Assembly: GCF_937881195.1 (NCBI RefSeq)
Contig: NZ_CALGFC010000042.1
Span: forward strand, 1 to 37,720
Source: an uncultured Methanobrevibacter sp.
GTDB taxonomy: Archaea > Methanobacteriota > Methanobacteria > Methanobacteriales > Methanobacteriaceae
Direction of reading: 5' to 3'
DNA: 37,720 nt
Below the pieces are notes generated by a model. It made no database searches. It saw only the letters and a program-made list of their open reading frames with translations, and was not told where the DNA came from. This document shows positions 23,048 to 31,735 of the stretch, in pieces. The position numbers and the translations under genes are program-made. Within the stretch, counting starts at the first letter, position 1. Every line of letters starts with the position of its first letter.

Positions 23048-24823
23048 TTAGAATGTTATTTCTGCTACTTTACCTGTTTTGAGTTTGTATGTATATGGAT
23101 TCCAATTATTCACAACACCTAAACTATTTCTTGAGCTTGTTGTATCAGAAACTGTCCAAGTATCGCCTATAAGAACTTGTACCCAAACATGTCCATAAAC
23201 ATTTCCGCTAGAAAATGTACATGAGCCATGAACATATCTTGCTGCTAATCCTGATGCTCTATAAAGAGCTATTGATAAGTGTGCTTGATCTACACAGTTA
23301 CCATATCCAATTTTTGATGTTTTAACAGCTCCATATTTGGTATCATAATAAAAACTATAATCTACGTTTTTTTGCATCCAATTATAAATAGCAGTTGCTT
23401 TTTCTAATTCGCTATTACAATTTTTTGTAATGCTGGCTGCTAATTTTTGTATTGTTGAATCTGTCACTTGGCAGTTTTTAGTGCTTTTCAAATATTTTTG
23501 TAACTCACTTTCACTTAAAGTGTTTTTGTCATTTAAAACAGTAGTTTTAGCTGAATTATCTTCACCATTACCTCCAGAATTAATAGGATTATTAGAATTT
23601 ACATTTATAGTAACAGTTGAAGGTAATTTATTATATTTTGATACATATTCTAGTATCTTTGAAAATTCCCATATTATTGTTTGGAATTGAATTTTTCCCA
23701 AAGGAGAATTTGCATAGTTTGGAGCTTGCTTATTGGTTTTTAGATATTTTGTAACATTTTTTGCTAGAGATATATATGAAGTTTTTGATAATTTGCCGTT
23801 TATTGAATTTCCTGTAGGTTTTACTGGATTACTTATTGAAATAGGAGTAATTCTGCTTGTTGAACCACTATTGATATTTGTTATTGCACAACTTAATAAA
23901 TATAGAAATTTAGCCATAGTATATTTTTTTGAATTTATTTCTACATAATTTGGTAGTACATCATTTTGATTAATAAATGCATTTACTCTGGATGCTGCAT
24001 CTTTGATACTATTTAAACTTATACCACTAGAAGTAGTAGGGTTTGATGGTGTTACAGAACGAGTATATTTTGGCATTAATTTGTTTATATTATTATTTTT
24101 GGATATTTTTAAAGTTATTTTTGATGGTAAATATCCTTTACTATATTTATAATATACAACCTTATTTAACATATATATTATAGTTTGATATTGCATTTTC
24201 CCTAATTTAGTAGTTAAAAAATTAGGGGCTTGATTTTTATTACTTGCAGTATCAATATATTTTATTAATTTTTTTGAATAAGAATAGTATTGTGATTTAC
24301 TTAACGAACCTTTTATAGTAACTCCTGATGCCTTAGAAGGATTTTTGATATTATATTTTATAGTAACAGATGTTGTTTTTTTGTTATATTGGTAATAAAT
24401 AGTTTTACTCAATATATACATATATTCGGGCATTGAAAACTTGTATCCTCCAATATTAATGCTGTTAGGTAGTTTATTATATTTTTTTATATAACTATCA
24501 ACAGTTTTAGATGCTTTTAATATTTGACTTTGAGTTAATTTAGCAGGTTCGCCTGCAGCTGCCTGACCAGTTAACTTATTTTTTGTGTTATTATTAGAAG
24601 CACTTTTTTGGATGTTTTCATTGTTATTATCCTTTTTTTCACTTTCATTAGAAATATTATTTGAGTTTAAATTAATTGTGTTTTCATTTACACCTTGAAC
24701 AAAATTATTGCTTTCTATACTATCTCCAAGACTTGATGAATTAGTTATATTACTTGCATAACCTGCACTTATTCCAATGAAAAATAGACAAAATATAAAT
24801 AAAATAAATGCCTTTTTTTTCAA
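23048..24823 (-). CDS. Secreted pseudomurein-binding protein with transglutaminase-like peptidase domain (copy 2)
   Basis: This 591-residue paralogue of the preceding protein has the same layout. A signal peptide (KKKAFILFIFCLFFIGISAGYA) is followed by an Asn/Ser-rich linker, an A-B pair of pseudomurein-binding repeats at about 100-240, a second A-B pair at about 275-420, and the C-terminal transglutaminase-like domain. The catalytic triad is C510 (GNCVDQAH), H545 (GHVWVQ) and D560 (VSDTTSS). The first A-B pair is much more Lys/Tyr-rich than the second and has diverged more from copy 1, while the second pair and the catalytic domain are close. The start is TTG, with GAGGTGG ending about ten bases upstream. 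An extracellular role in binding and cutting or rearranging pseudomurein is inferred. Confidence 0.88.
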   Translation of the reverse strand: MKKKAFILFIFCLFFIGISAGYASNITNSSSLGDSIESNNFVQGVNENTINLNSNNISNESEKKDNNNENIQKSASNNNTKNKLTGQAAAGEPAKLTQSQILKASKTVDSYIKKYNKLPNSINIGGYKFSMPEYMYILSKTIYYQYNKKTTSVTIKYNIKNPSKASGVTIKGSLSKSQYYSYSKKLIKYIDTASNKNQAPNFLTTKLGKMQYQTIIYMLNKVVYYKYSKGYLPSKITLKISKNNNINKLMPKYTRSVTPSNPTTSSGISLNSIKDAASRVNAFINQNDVLPNYVEINSKKYTMAKFLYLLSCAITNINSGSTSRITPISISNPVKPTGNSINGKLSKTSYISLAKNVTKYLKTNKQAPNYANSPLGKIQFQTIIWEFSKILEYVSKYNKLPSTVTINVNSNNPINSGGNGEDNSAKTTVLNDKNTLSESELQKYLKSTKNCQVTDSTIQKLAASITKNCNSELEKATAIYNWMQKNVDYSFYYDTKYGAVKTSKIGYGNCVDQAHLSIALYRASGLAARYVHGSCTFSSGNVYGHVWVQVLIGDTWTVSDTTSSRNSLGVVNNWNPYTYKLKTGKVAEITF

Positions 24824-25198
24824 CTTAATTTTTCCACCTCATTGACTCTATTATCTAGCTTTATTTTACTAGATTCATTTAATCTAAATATTCATTAAAA
24901 TAAGTTAAATATATCAAATTTTTATATCTATTTGCTTTTTTTTATCTAATTTTTATAATTAAAAAATAGATATAAATATAATACTAATTGTAGAGTCATG
25001 CAATATAGTATATATACAAAAAGAACTCAAATTTAATAAAATTCTTTTATTACTAATATAAATTTGATTAAAATCTATATTTGAGTTAAAATATAACTAT
25101 TTAACTTATTTTTAATATCATATCTATTATTTAATTTAATAGCTTATAAACTTTTATATATTAAAATAAGCACATAAAGCTTTTTTTTTAGAATAAAA
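24824..25198. other. Promoter region of PMBR copy 2
   Basis: This 375-bp region lies upstream of copy 2 and downstream of arfC, both on the minus strand. TATA-like strings such as TATATTTATATC occur at about 24965-24980 on the minus strand. The leader of copy 2 would be long if these are used. No repeat or gene is seen. Confidence 0.4.
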
Positions 25199-25861
25199 TC
25201 ATAGAACTTTGTATTCAAGCACCAAATCATTTCCTAATTGATACCTATTTTTTAATTCAAGGTTAATAGCTTCTTTCATAAAATCAAAACCATCTCCATC
25301 AAACAATGTTTTAGCATATTTTCCTCCAACTATCATTGGGGCTATACAAACTTTTATTTCATCAATTAGGTTTTCTTTTATCATTGAAAAGTTTAGAGTT
25401 GATCCTCCTTCCAGCATTAATGTTTTTATATTTTTTGAGTAGAGGTAACTCATCAATTCTGTTAAATTCACAGGATAATCTTTGGAATAGAATATGTCTG
25501 CTGTTTTACTAATTTTTTCACAACGTTCCAGTGCAACATTATCTTTTCTAATTCTATTAGAAACTGCAATGATTGTTTTTGCATCATCATTTAATATTCT
25601 AGATTTCAGTGGTGTTCTTGCCATGTTGTCTACTATTACTCTGATAGGGTTATCTGATTTTTTTGAATCTATTTTATGCACTGTTAATTTAGGATTATCT
25701 GTTAAAACAGTGTTTATTCCAACCATTATTCCATCAACTTCTTTTCTAAGTTCATGAACTCTTTTTAAATCTTCTGGTCCAGATATTTCAGAACTGCCCG
25801 TTTTTGTAGCTATTTTACCATCAAGTGTCATAGCTGCATTTAGTATTACATAAGGTTTCAT
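25199..25861 (-). CDS. arfC: 2,5-diamino-6-(ribosylamino)pyrimidinone 5'-phosphate reductase
   Basis: This NAD(P)H-dependent reductase turns the ribosyl side chain into ribityl in the archaeal route to riboflavin, and so also supplies coenzyme F420 synthesis. The 220-residue protein is a stand-alone RibD C-terminal-type domain. It starts KPYVILNAAMTLDGKIAT, with SGPEDLKRVHELR, DGIMVGINTVLTDNPKLTV, PIRVIVDN and LMLEGGSTLNFSMI in the expected order. There is no deaminase domain, as usual for archaeal and fungal forms. GGAAAG just before the ATG supports the start. It is transcribed leftward, with the divergent CMD-cbiC-hemL genes on the other side. Confidence 0.93.
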   Translation of the reverse strand: MKPYVILNAAMTLDGKIATKTGSSEISGPEDLKRVHELRKEVDGIMVGINTVLTDNPKLTVHKIDSKKSDNPIRVIVDNMARTPLKSRILNDDAKTIIAVSNRIRKDNVALERCEKISKTADIFYSKDYPVNLTELMSYLYSKNIKTLMLEGGSTLNFSMIKENLIDEIKVCIAPMIVGGKYAKTLFDGDGFDFMKEAINLELKNRYQLGNDLVLEYKVL

Positions 25862-26416
25862 CTTTCCACATATCTTCTTTCTTTTTATTTTTTAATAGCT
25901 AATAAATTTTTTATTTTTATAATTTTTAAAATAATTTTCTACTATTTATAAATTTAATAGTTAATATATAATATATTATTTTCTTATTTGTTTTTATTAT
26001 TTTTTTCTTTATTCTATAAATTCTATAAATTTTATAAACTTTATAAATTTTAATAATTTTTGAAATTTTATAATTTTTTATTATAATTTAATAATCTTTT
26101 TATTTTAAGAAATTGATATTATTATTAATATGTATAAATATATGTAAAATTATAATAATTAGTAGTATCTAATTGTAAATTATATCTTCATTGGCTTTTC
26201 ATAAATTAATTTAATATTTGTTTATTAATTTTACTATATGGTGATTTTTGGAGGTTTTTTTGGGTTTTCTTATTAAATTAAAATATAAATGTATAATTGG
26301 AATCATAAAGCAAATTTTTGAAATAATAATCTAAATTCATTTCATGTTTTAAATTTATAATAATAAAAATACTATATTTGGATAATTAATTATGTTTTAT
26401 AAATATTGGTGATTAA
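25862..26416. other. Divergent intergenic region, arfC / CMD-cbiC-hemL
   Basis: This 555-bp region contains a 10-11-nt repeat of TTCTATAAA/TTTTATAAAC type at about 26011-26053. At 26240-26264 there is an unusual G-bearing stretch with two Shine-Dalgarno-like sequences (GGTGAT and GGAGGT) that precede no annotated gene; a short possible frame there is listed separately. Otherwise only AT-rich sequence is seen. Confidence 0.5.
26260..26334 (+). CDS. Possible 24-residue hydrophobic micropeptide
   Basis: A TTG at 26260 follows GGAGGT (26250-26255) by four bases and opens a 24-codon frame ending in TAA at 26334. The product would be MGFLIKLKYKCIIGIIKQIF plus EIII, basic and hydrophobic enough for a small membrane helix. 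It lies 82 bp upstream of the carboxymuconolactone-decarboxylase-like gene. Support is only the Shine-Dalgarno and the composition; short frames like this arise easily by chance in AT-rich DNA. Confidence 0.2.
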   Translation: MGFLIKLKYKCIIGIIKQIFEIII

Positions 26417-26806
26417 ATGGAAGATAGATACGAAAAGGGAATGAAAATTCTTAAAATAACTAATAAAGATGCTATAAATGGTTTGTTTGAAGAATTAGAA
26501 GATATAGCTCCAGATTTAGGAAGATTTATTGTTGAATTTCCTTACTCTGAAATATATACTAGAGAAGGGCTTGACTTGAAAACTAGAGAATTAGCTACAG
26601 TCGCCGCTTTAACTGCATTAGGAACTGCAGATGGACAGCTTAATAATCATATTAATGCTGCATTAAATGTGGGAAATTCTCCTCAGGAAATAGTTGAAGT
26701 TATAATGCAAATATCTGCATATGCAGGATTTCCTGCAGCTATTAATGGAATTTTTGCTGCTAAGAAAGTTTTTAAAAAAAGAGATTTATTACCACTAAAA
26801 AAATAA
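26417..26806 (+). CDS. Carboxymuconolactone decarboxylase-like (AhpD-fold) protein
   Basis: The 129-residue helical protein has the CMD family core: REGLDLKTRELATVAALTALG, then NNHINAALNVGNSPQEIVEVI and AYAGFPAAINGIFAAK. The CxxC pair used by AhpD-type peroxidase partners is absent, so thiol-dependent peroxide reduction is not expected. The conserved His in NNHINAAL is kept. Proteins of this kind in methanogens have no settled substrate. GGTGAT lies three bases before the ATG. The gene is followed after 38 bp by cbiC, so the two are probably co-transcribed, which raises but does not prove a link to corrinoid or tetrapyrrole metabolism. Confidence 0.87.
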   Translation: MEDRYEKGMKILKITNKDAINGLFEELEDIAPDLGRFIVEFPYSEIYTREGLDLKTRELATVAALTALGTADGQLNNHINAALNVGNSPQEIVEVIMQISAYAGFPAAINGIFAAKKVFKKRDLLPLKK

Positions 26807-26844
26807 TTAAACATTAAATTATTATGTGGTCATTAAGTGATAAT

Positions 26845-27477
26845 ATGTTTATGGGAGCATCAACTAAACAAGGTTTGGACATAGCTGATAAAAGCAGAAA
26901 AATTGTTAGATCTTTAATTGAAGAAGAAATTAAAGGACTTTCAAATGAAGAGAAAGATATTATAGAAAGAATTGTACATTCTACTGCTGATCCGGAATAT
27001 GCTAAATTAGTTTCAATTAGTTCTAATTTTGTTGATTCTAGTTTAAAAGCTTTGAAAAATAATGAAGATATATTAACTGATATTAACATGGTTAAAGCAG
27101 GAATTACTCAATATAGTGGTAATGTCGACTGTTTTATTAGAGATAAAAAAGTAATTGAAATAGCTAAAAGTAAAAAAATTACAAGAGCTGCTGCTGCTAT
27201 TGAATTTGCATCTCAAAATGATTTTAAAGGGATAATTGTTGTTGGAAATGCTCCTACTGCTCTTTATAAGGCTATTGAATTATATAATGATAAAAAATTA
27301 GATGTTGCTTCTATTGTTGGAGTTCCAGTTGGATTTGTTGGTGCTGCTGATTCAAAAGAAGAATTAAGAAACAGTTCTATTCCTAATATTATTACAAAAG
27401 GGCCAAAAGGTGGAACTCCTGTGGCAGTAGCATGTGTTAATTCACTAGTTCAGACTATGAAAAATTTAGATTATTAA
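26845..27477 (+). CDS. cbiC: Cobalt-precorrin-8 methylmutase
   Basis: The enzyme moves a methyl group from C-11 to C-12 of precorrin-8 to give cobyrinate in the anaerobic corrinoid pathway; methanogens need corrinoids for methyl transfer. The protein has the CbiC/CobH pattern, with the catalytic His at H45 in IVHSTADPEYA, DINMVKAGI and, near the end, GFVGAADSKEEL. The open frame starts at an ATG at 26824, but the ATG at 26845 has GTGAT three bases upstream and gives the normal family N-terminus (210 residues), so it was chosen. It sits between the CMD-like gene and hemL; HemL supplies the tetrapyrrole precursor for this branch. Confidence 0.95.
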   Translation: MFMGASTKQGLDIADKSRKIVRSLIEEEIKGLSNEEKDIIERIVHSTADPEYAKLVSISSNFVDSSLKALKNNEDILTDINMVKAGITQYSGNVDCFIRDKKVIEIAKSKKITRAAAAIEFASQNDFKGIIVVGNAPTALYKAIELYNDKKLDVASIVGVPVGFVGAADSKEELRNSSIPNIITKGPKGGTPVAVACVNSLVQTMKNLDY

Positions 27478-27489
27478 GCTAAATATTTT

Positions 27490-27537
27490 TTAATAATTTT
27501 TATTTGATTATTCTTTCTTAATAATTTTTATTTGATT
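27490..27537. repeat. 20-nt direct repeat after cbiC
   Basis: TTAATAATTTTTATTTGATT occurs at 27490-27509 and again at 27518-27537, in the T-rich gap between cbiC and hemL. The T-runs could act as a weak termination signal; no stem is present. Confidence 0.75.
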
Positions 27538-27610
27538 GTTTTTGCTTATGATTATATTTTTTTTATATGATTATTTTTTAATTATATAATGCTTTTTGTG
27601 TGTTGATAAA

Positions 27611-28873
27611 ATGAATTCAGAAGAATTATTTAATGAATCAAGAAAATTTTTTCCTGGAGGAGTTAATTCTCCAGTACGTGCATTTAAACCATATCCTATT
27701 TTTATAGAAAAATCCAAGGGATCTAAAATTTGGGATGTTGAAGGTAATGAGTATATAGATCATTGTTTAGGCTACGGTCCTTTAATATTAGGTCATTCAG
27801 ATTCTAAAGTGATAAAAGATGTTTGTAATCAAGCTAATATTGGTACTGCTTATGGGGCTCCAACTGAAAATGAGATAAAGTTGGCTAAATTGGTTACTGA
27901 AAGAGTTCCATGCGCTGAAATGATAAGGTTTGTAAATTCTGGAACCGAGGCTACAATGAGTGCTATAAGATTAGCCAGGGGTTTTACTGGGAAAAATAAG
28001 ATAGTTAAATTTGAAGGTAGTTATCATGGGGCTCATGATTATGTTTTAGTCAAATCTGGTTCGGGAGCAGCTGCACTTCCAGATTCTCTTGGAATTCCAA
28101 ATGATACTACAAAAAATACATTAACTTGTCCTTATAATGATATTGTTGCTTTAAAAAAACTTATTGCTGATGAAAAAGAGGATATAGCAGCAGTAATTGT
28201 AGAGCCGGTAATGGGTAACATTGGTTGTGTTGAACCAAATGATGGTTATTTAAATTTTTTAAGAGAAATTACTGAAGAAAATAATATACTTCTTATTTTT
28301 GATGAGGTTATAACTGGATTTAGACTTTCTCGTGGAGGCGCTCAAACTTATTATTCTATTACTCCAGATATTGTAACTATGGGTAAAATTATTGGTGGTG
28401 GATTTCCTATGGGTGCATTTGCAGGGAAATCAGAGATAATGGAAATGATAGCTCCAGAAGGAAATGTTTATCAGGCAGGAACATTTAATGGAAACCCAAT
28501 ATCCATAAAAGCAGGTTTGTCAACTTTAGAACAACTTGATAATAAATTTTATAGAAATTTAAATAAGAAAGGAGATTATTTAAGAAGTCAAATTTCTGAA
28601 TTAATTATGGATTTAAGTTTAAATATCCAAACAGTCGGTTTGGCATCTATGTTTCAGATATATTTCAATGAAGATAGGGTAACAAATTATGAAATAGCTA
28701 AAAAGTCAGATATTGATAGATTTTCTGTTTATTTCCATGAATTAATGAATAATGGCATTTTCATACCTCCAAGTCAATTTGAGTGTAACTTTTTATCTTC
28801 TTCTCATAATAATGAAGATATAGAAAAATTAATATTGGCTATTGAAAATTCATTAAAAATAGCTTGGAAATGA
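27611..28873 (+). CDS. hemL: Glutamate-1-semialdehyde 2,1-aminomutase
   Basis: This PLP enzyme makes 5-aminolevulinate from glutamate-1-semialdehyde, the first committed tetrapyrrole precursor for F430, corrinoids and haem-like products. The 420-residue protein has the family N-terminus FFPGGVNSPVRAF, RFVNSGTEATMSAIRLARGFTG, SYHGAHD, the FDEVITGFR motif (PLP ring) and the PLP lysine in TMGKIIGGGFPMGAF at about residue 260, then QAGTFNGNP. The open frame reaches back to TTG at 27596, but the ATG at 27611 is preceded by GTTGAT with three-base spacing and matches the usual N-terminus. It follows cbiC by 133 bp on the same strand. Confidence 0.97.
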   Translation: MNSEELFNESRKFFPGGVNSPVRAFKPYPIFIEKSKGSKIWDVEGNEYIDHCLGYGPLILGHSDSKVIKDVCNQANIGTAYGAPTENEIKLAKLVTERVPCAEMIRFVNSGTEATMSAIRLARGFTGKNKIVKFEGSYHGAHDYVLVKSGSGAAALPDSLGIPNDTTKNTLTCPYNDIVALKKLIADEKEDIAAVIVEPVMGNIGCVEPNDGYLNFLREITEENNILLIFDEVITGFRLSRGGAQTYYSITPDIVTMGKIIGGGFPMGAFAGKSEIMEMIAPEGNVYQAGTFNGNPISIKAGLSTLEQLDNKFYRNLNKKGDYLRSQISELIMDLSLNIQTVGLASMFQIYFNEDRVTNYEIAKKSDIDRFSVYFHELMNNGIFIPPSQFECNFLSSSHNNEDIEKLILAIENSLKIAWK

Positions 28874-29394
28874 ATTATTTTATTTTTCAATTAATTTATT
28901 TCTTTTAATTTACTTCTTTTAATTTATTCTTTTAATTAGCTAGTTTCTTAATTTATTCTTTTAATTAAATTATTTTTTTTATTTTAATGAACTTTTTTTT
29001 AAATATTTTATTTTTTAATGATAAAATTGAATCTAAAAAAAATTAAAAAATTGATTAATATGTATATGATTATAATAATATTATAAAAAAATATTATAAA
29101 GAATAAAATTATAAAAATAAAATTCTATTAGGAAAATAAGCTAAAAAACAATTAAAAAAGAACTTAAAGTATGGAATATACAAAGATAGTTAAAAAAATT
29201 GAAATAATTATTAATATTATTAAAAATTAAGAGAAATTATTGAAATATTAATTTTTGATTAACATAATAATATTAAAGTAATAATATTAAAGTAATAATA
29301 TTCAATATTAATAATGAATATTAAAATTCATATAATCTAAAAATATCATATAATCTAAAAATAAAAATAAAAAATTAGACCATAATTAGTCTAA
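28874..29394. other. Convergent intergenic region, hemL / DUF4012 gene
   Basis: This 521-bp gap follows two converging genes. It has T-rich 14-15-nt near-repeats of TTCTTTTAATTTA type at about 28895-28960, suitable for stopping the hemL transcript. A TAATAATATTAAAG direct repeat lies near 29275-29303, and an inverted repeat AATATTCA/TGAATATT at 29297-29322. The DUF4012 terminator is listed separately. No gene is seen. Confidence 0.5.
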
Positions 29395-29395
29395 T
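29374..29395 (-). terminator. Hairpin terminator of the DUF4012 gene
   Basis: On the minus strand ATTAGAC and GTCTAAT form a perfect 7-bp stem with an eight-base loop, starting in the stop codon and followed by TTTTTTATTTTTATTTTT. This is a good intrinsic-type terminator for the leftward gene. Confidence 0.65.
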
Positions 29396-30114
29396 TATCC
29401 TAAAACTGATCCTAAACCTTTAGAAGCCATTAAACTAACAAAAGATCCTTGAGGAATCATTACAATGTTGCCTTTTGAGTATTGGTCTAATGCAACTTGA
29501 ACCATCGCATTTCTTTTTTCAGGATTATTTGCAGCAGTTGAAAGTGCTGATGCAAGAGCCATAACAGCTTCTCCTCTACTCATGCTCCCTCCATGCAATT
29601 CATCATTTTCTCTTACAAGATCTATTGCACTAATATTAGTTTCCTGTCCATTAACTTTTATAGGACCGGCAGATTTTATGATTGCATCTAATGCTTCAGT
29701 ATTTATGGCTACTACTGCATCAGGAGTCATATTTGTATTGGCTTCAACAATTTCTTTTGCATATTGCATTCCTTGTTGAGTATTAGAATCCCATAATGAG
29801 TCATGAAGTAAAAGTTTACTTCCAGCCCCTTGGGCCTGTGCTTCTGCAGGTTCTGATTGTGTTGGATGTCTCATTCCAGATGGATATACAGGAGTATAAT
29901 TAGATATGCTTCCATTTTTCATATTTACTACAAATGCCATATCAACAGCACCCATACCAGGTCTTGATTCGCCTTCGTCAACAGCTAAAACCAAAATACT
30001 TTTATCTCCTTGAGATAAATCAGGACCACCTAAAAATGTACCCCAAACGACAGCAAGTATTCCAATTGCAGCTACTACAGTAATTGCAATTATAAGTTTA
30101 TTTTTTCTTTCCAT
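29395..30114 (-). CDS. DUF4012-like membrane-anchored protein
   Basis: The 239-residue protein has one N-terminal membrane helix (about residues 7-27: IIAITVVAAIGILAVVWG) and an extracytoplasmic domain. The domain reads KSILVLAVDEGESRPGMGAVDMAFVVNM, then a helix-rich part with DAVVAINTEALDAIIKSAGPIKVNG. This is the pattern of DUF4012 proteins, which resemble LytR-CpsA-Psr (LCP) enzymes that attach polymers to cell walls. The Arg/Asp residues typical of active LCP enzymes are only partly visible, so catalysis is not claimed. Its composition is less AT-biased and richer in Ala, Gly and Met than its neighbours. AGGGAT precedes the ATG. A role in surface polymer handling is inference. Confidence 0.7.
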   Translation of the reverse strand: MERKNKLIIAITVVAAIGILAVVWGTFLGGPDLSQGDKSILVLAVDEGESRPGMGAVDMAFVVNMKNGSISNYTPVYPSGMRHPTQSEPAEAQAQGAGSKLLLHDSLWDSNTQQGMQYAKEIVEANTNMTPDAVVAINTEALDAIIKSAGPIKVNGQETNISAIDLVRENDELHGGSMSRGEAVMALASALSTAANNPEKRNAMVQVALDQYSKGNIVMIPQGSFVSLMASKGLGSVLG

Positions 30115-30563
30115 GTTTTATCCCTTCCCAAAATAGTAAATTTAAAAATTGTTTTTTATTTTTTAGTTTTCGTTTATTCTTTTATTTTTAATTTATTTAA
30201 CAATTCTATTAATAATTAGAGATAATATAATATTAGAGATAATATATACTTTTAATTATTTTAAACAGTTAATAACCATTATAAAAAAATTGTTTGATAG
30301 GATAAATAATATATTTTCATCCTATTATTTCTAAAAATAAACTATCTTAAAAAGTAGTTAATTATGATTAAATTAACTATATAAAATTAATAGTTAGTAT
30401 ATTACTTAATCTATATAATATATGTCTTCATTAAATATAATCTTTTCTATATATACTATATATATTAATAATATGATTATTAATTCTATTATATTATAAT
30501 TAATAATAATTTATCAAAATAATAAATAAAAATATAATAATAATAAAATAAATATATTAATAT
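30115..30563. other. Divergent intergenic region, DUF4012 / mtxX
   Basis: This 449-bp promoter-bearing gap has many TATATATTA strings (about 30415-30560), which prevent a firm TATA assignment. AGAGATAATATAATATTAGAGATAATATA near 30218-30247 contains a short direct repeat. No gene or strong palindrome is visible, and mtxX lacks a Shine-Dalgarno. Confidence 0.45.
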
Positions 30564-31445
30564 ATGGTAAAAATTGTTGTTGGTTGTGGTGAAAATAAAA
30601 ATGTTATCTTAGCAAAAGAAGAATTAGCTGAGAAAAATAACCTTGAAATAAATTTAGCTTTTTCTGATGATGATTTAATATCTGCAATGAATGATAAAAC
30701 AGTTGATGCTGTTGTTAGAGGGTCTTTAAAATCTTCAAGTCTATTAAGAAAGCTAAAATATTTAAACAAGGAAAAATTTATTAATAGGGCAAGTTTTATC
30801 AAGTTTAAAAATGAATTAAATGAGGATGTTGAAGATTCAGAATTAGATTTTAATGGGTTTTTGTTAGAACCAGTTGGCATCGATGAAGGAAAAAATATTG
30901 ATGAAAAATTTGAGATGATTATTCGGTCTGTTAACTTTATATTGGGATTAGGCAAAACTCCTAAAATAGCTATTTTGTCCTGTGGAAGAAAAGAAGATTT
31001 TGGAAGAAGTTCTGAAATTGATAAATCATTAGAAGATAGTGAAAAGTTATTAAAAAAGTTAAGTGATTTTTTTTTACATGATGAATTATATTCTAAATGC
31101 CTTGAATCAAATAATTATATAAAAAATGAAAATATCAATGAATCAAAAAATATTCAAAAGAATTTAATTTATAATTTTGAGAATATTTCTATAAAAAATT
31201 ATAACATATTAATAGAAAAAGCTATTGAAGATGGAAACAATATAATTGTTGCTCCTAATGGGATAATTGGGAATATAATTTTTAGGACTCTTGTATTAGT
31301 TGATTCATGGAAAAGTTTTGGGGCTATTGCTTTAGGTAGTGAAAAAATTTTCATCGACACAAGTCGTGATCAGTCAAAAGAGGGTTATATGAGGGCTATA
31401 AGTTTAGCATTTAATTTAGCTAATAAAAAACTATTAAATAAATAA
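30564..31445 (+). CDS. mtxX: MtxX, methanogenesis marker protein 4
   Basis: The 293-residue protein matches the MtxX/Mmp4 family found in methanogens, related to phosphotransacetylase-like proteins and once called a methyltransferase. The reaction is not known. Recognisable parts are KIVVGCGENKNVILAKEEL at the N-terminus, DAVVRGSLKSSSLL, GLGKTPKIAILSCGRKEDFGRS in the middle, and GNNIIVAPNGIIGNIIFRTLVLVDSWKSFGAIALG with DTSRDQSKEGYMRAI toward the C-terminus. An Asn/Glu/Lys-rich stretch at about 185-200 looks like a local low-complexity expansion. It is cytosolic. It leads a plus-strand series with uppS and tatD, but the gap of 290 bp and an own promoter for uppS suggest separate units. Confidence 0.9.
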   Translation: MVKIVVGCGENKNVILAKEELAEKNNLEINLAFSDDDLISAMNDKTVDAVVRGSLKSSSLLRKLKYLNKEKFINRASFIKFKNELNEDVEDSELDFNGFLLEPVGIDEGKNIDEKFEMIIRSVNFILGLGKTPKIAILSCGRKEDFGRSSEIDKSLEDSEKLLKKLSDFFLHDELYSKCLESNNYIKNENINESKNIQKNLIYNFENISIKNYNILIEKAIEDGNNIIVAPNGIIGNIIFRTLVLVDSWKSFGAIALGSEKIFIDTSRDQSKEGYMRAISLAFNLANKKLLNK

Positions 31446-31681
31446 TTTTCTATTTTAAAAAGTTTTAATTTTAAAATGATATTTAATTTAATATAGTTAA
31501 TTTTATAATATATAGAGTACTAAATCTTTTAATATAAATTTTTATTCTCAGAATTAGATTTTATTTTTATAATTAGATTTTCTTCTGTAATATTATAATT
31601 TTGTATATTACTTTTAATATTATGCAATATTATATAATTTTTTATTATCTATAATCCTTTTTAAATTTTAATTACATTCTT

Positions 31682-31690
31682 ATTTATATT
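31682..31690 (+). promoter_or_regulatory. TATA box of uppS
   Basis: TTTATATTA lies 46-54 bp upstream of the uppS ATG. Transcription starting about 25 bp downstream would give a leader of about 25 nt that includes the Shine-Dalgarno AAAGGT at 31724-31729. The spacing is normal for an archaeal promoter. Confidence 0.45.
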
Positions 31691-31735
31691 AAAAGTTTAA
31701 AAATTATCCTCTATTATTTATTAAAAGGTAAAAAT

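Noticed and set aside
20512..24823. The PMBR/transglutaminase pair as remains of a prophage lysis module
   Set aside because: Both genes are intact, have signal peptides and low-complexity linkers, and are flanked by core metabolic genes. No integrase, capsid, terminase or attachment repeat is seen.
31452..31477. 9-bp inverted repeat ATTTTAAAA/TTTTAAAAT after mtxX as a terminator
   Set aside because: The stem is entirely A-T, each arm is nearly self-complementary, and no T-run follows directly. Such matches are common by chance here.
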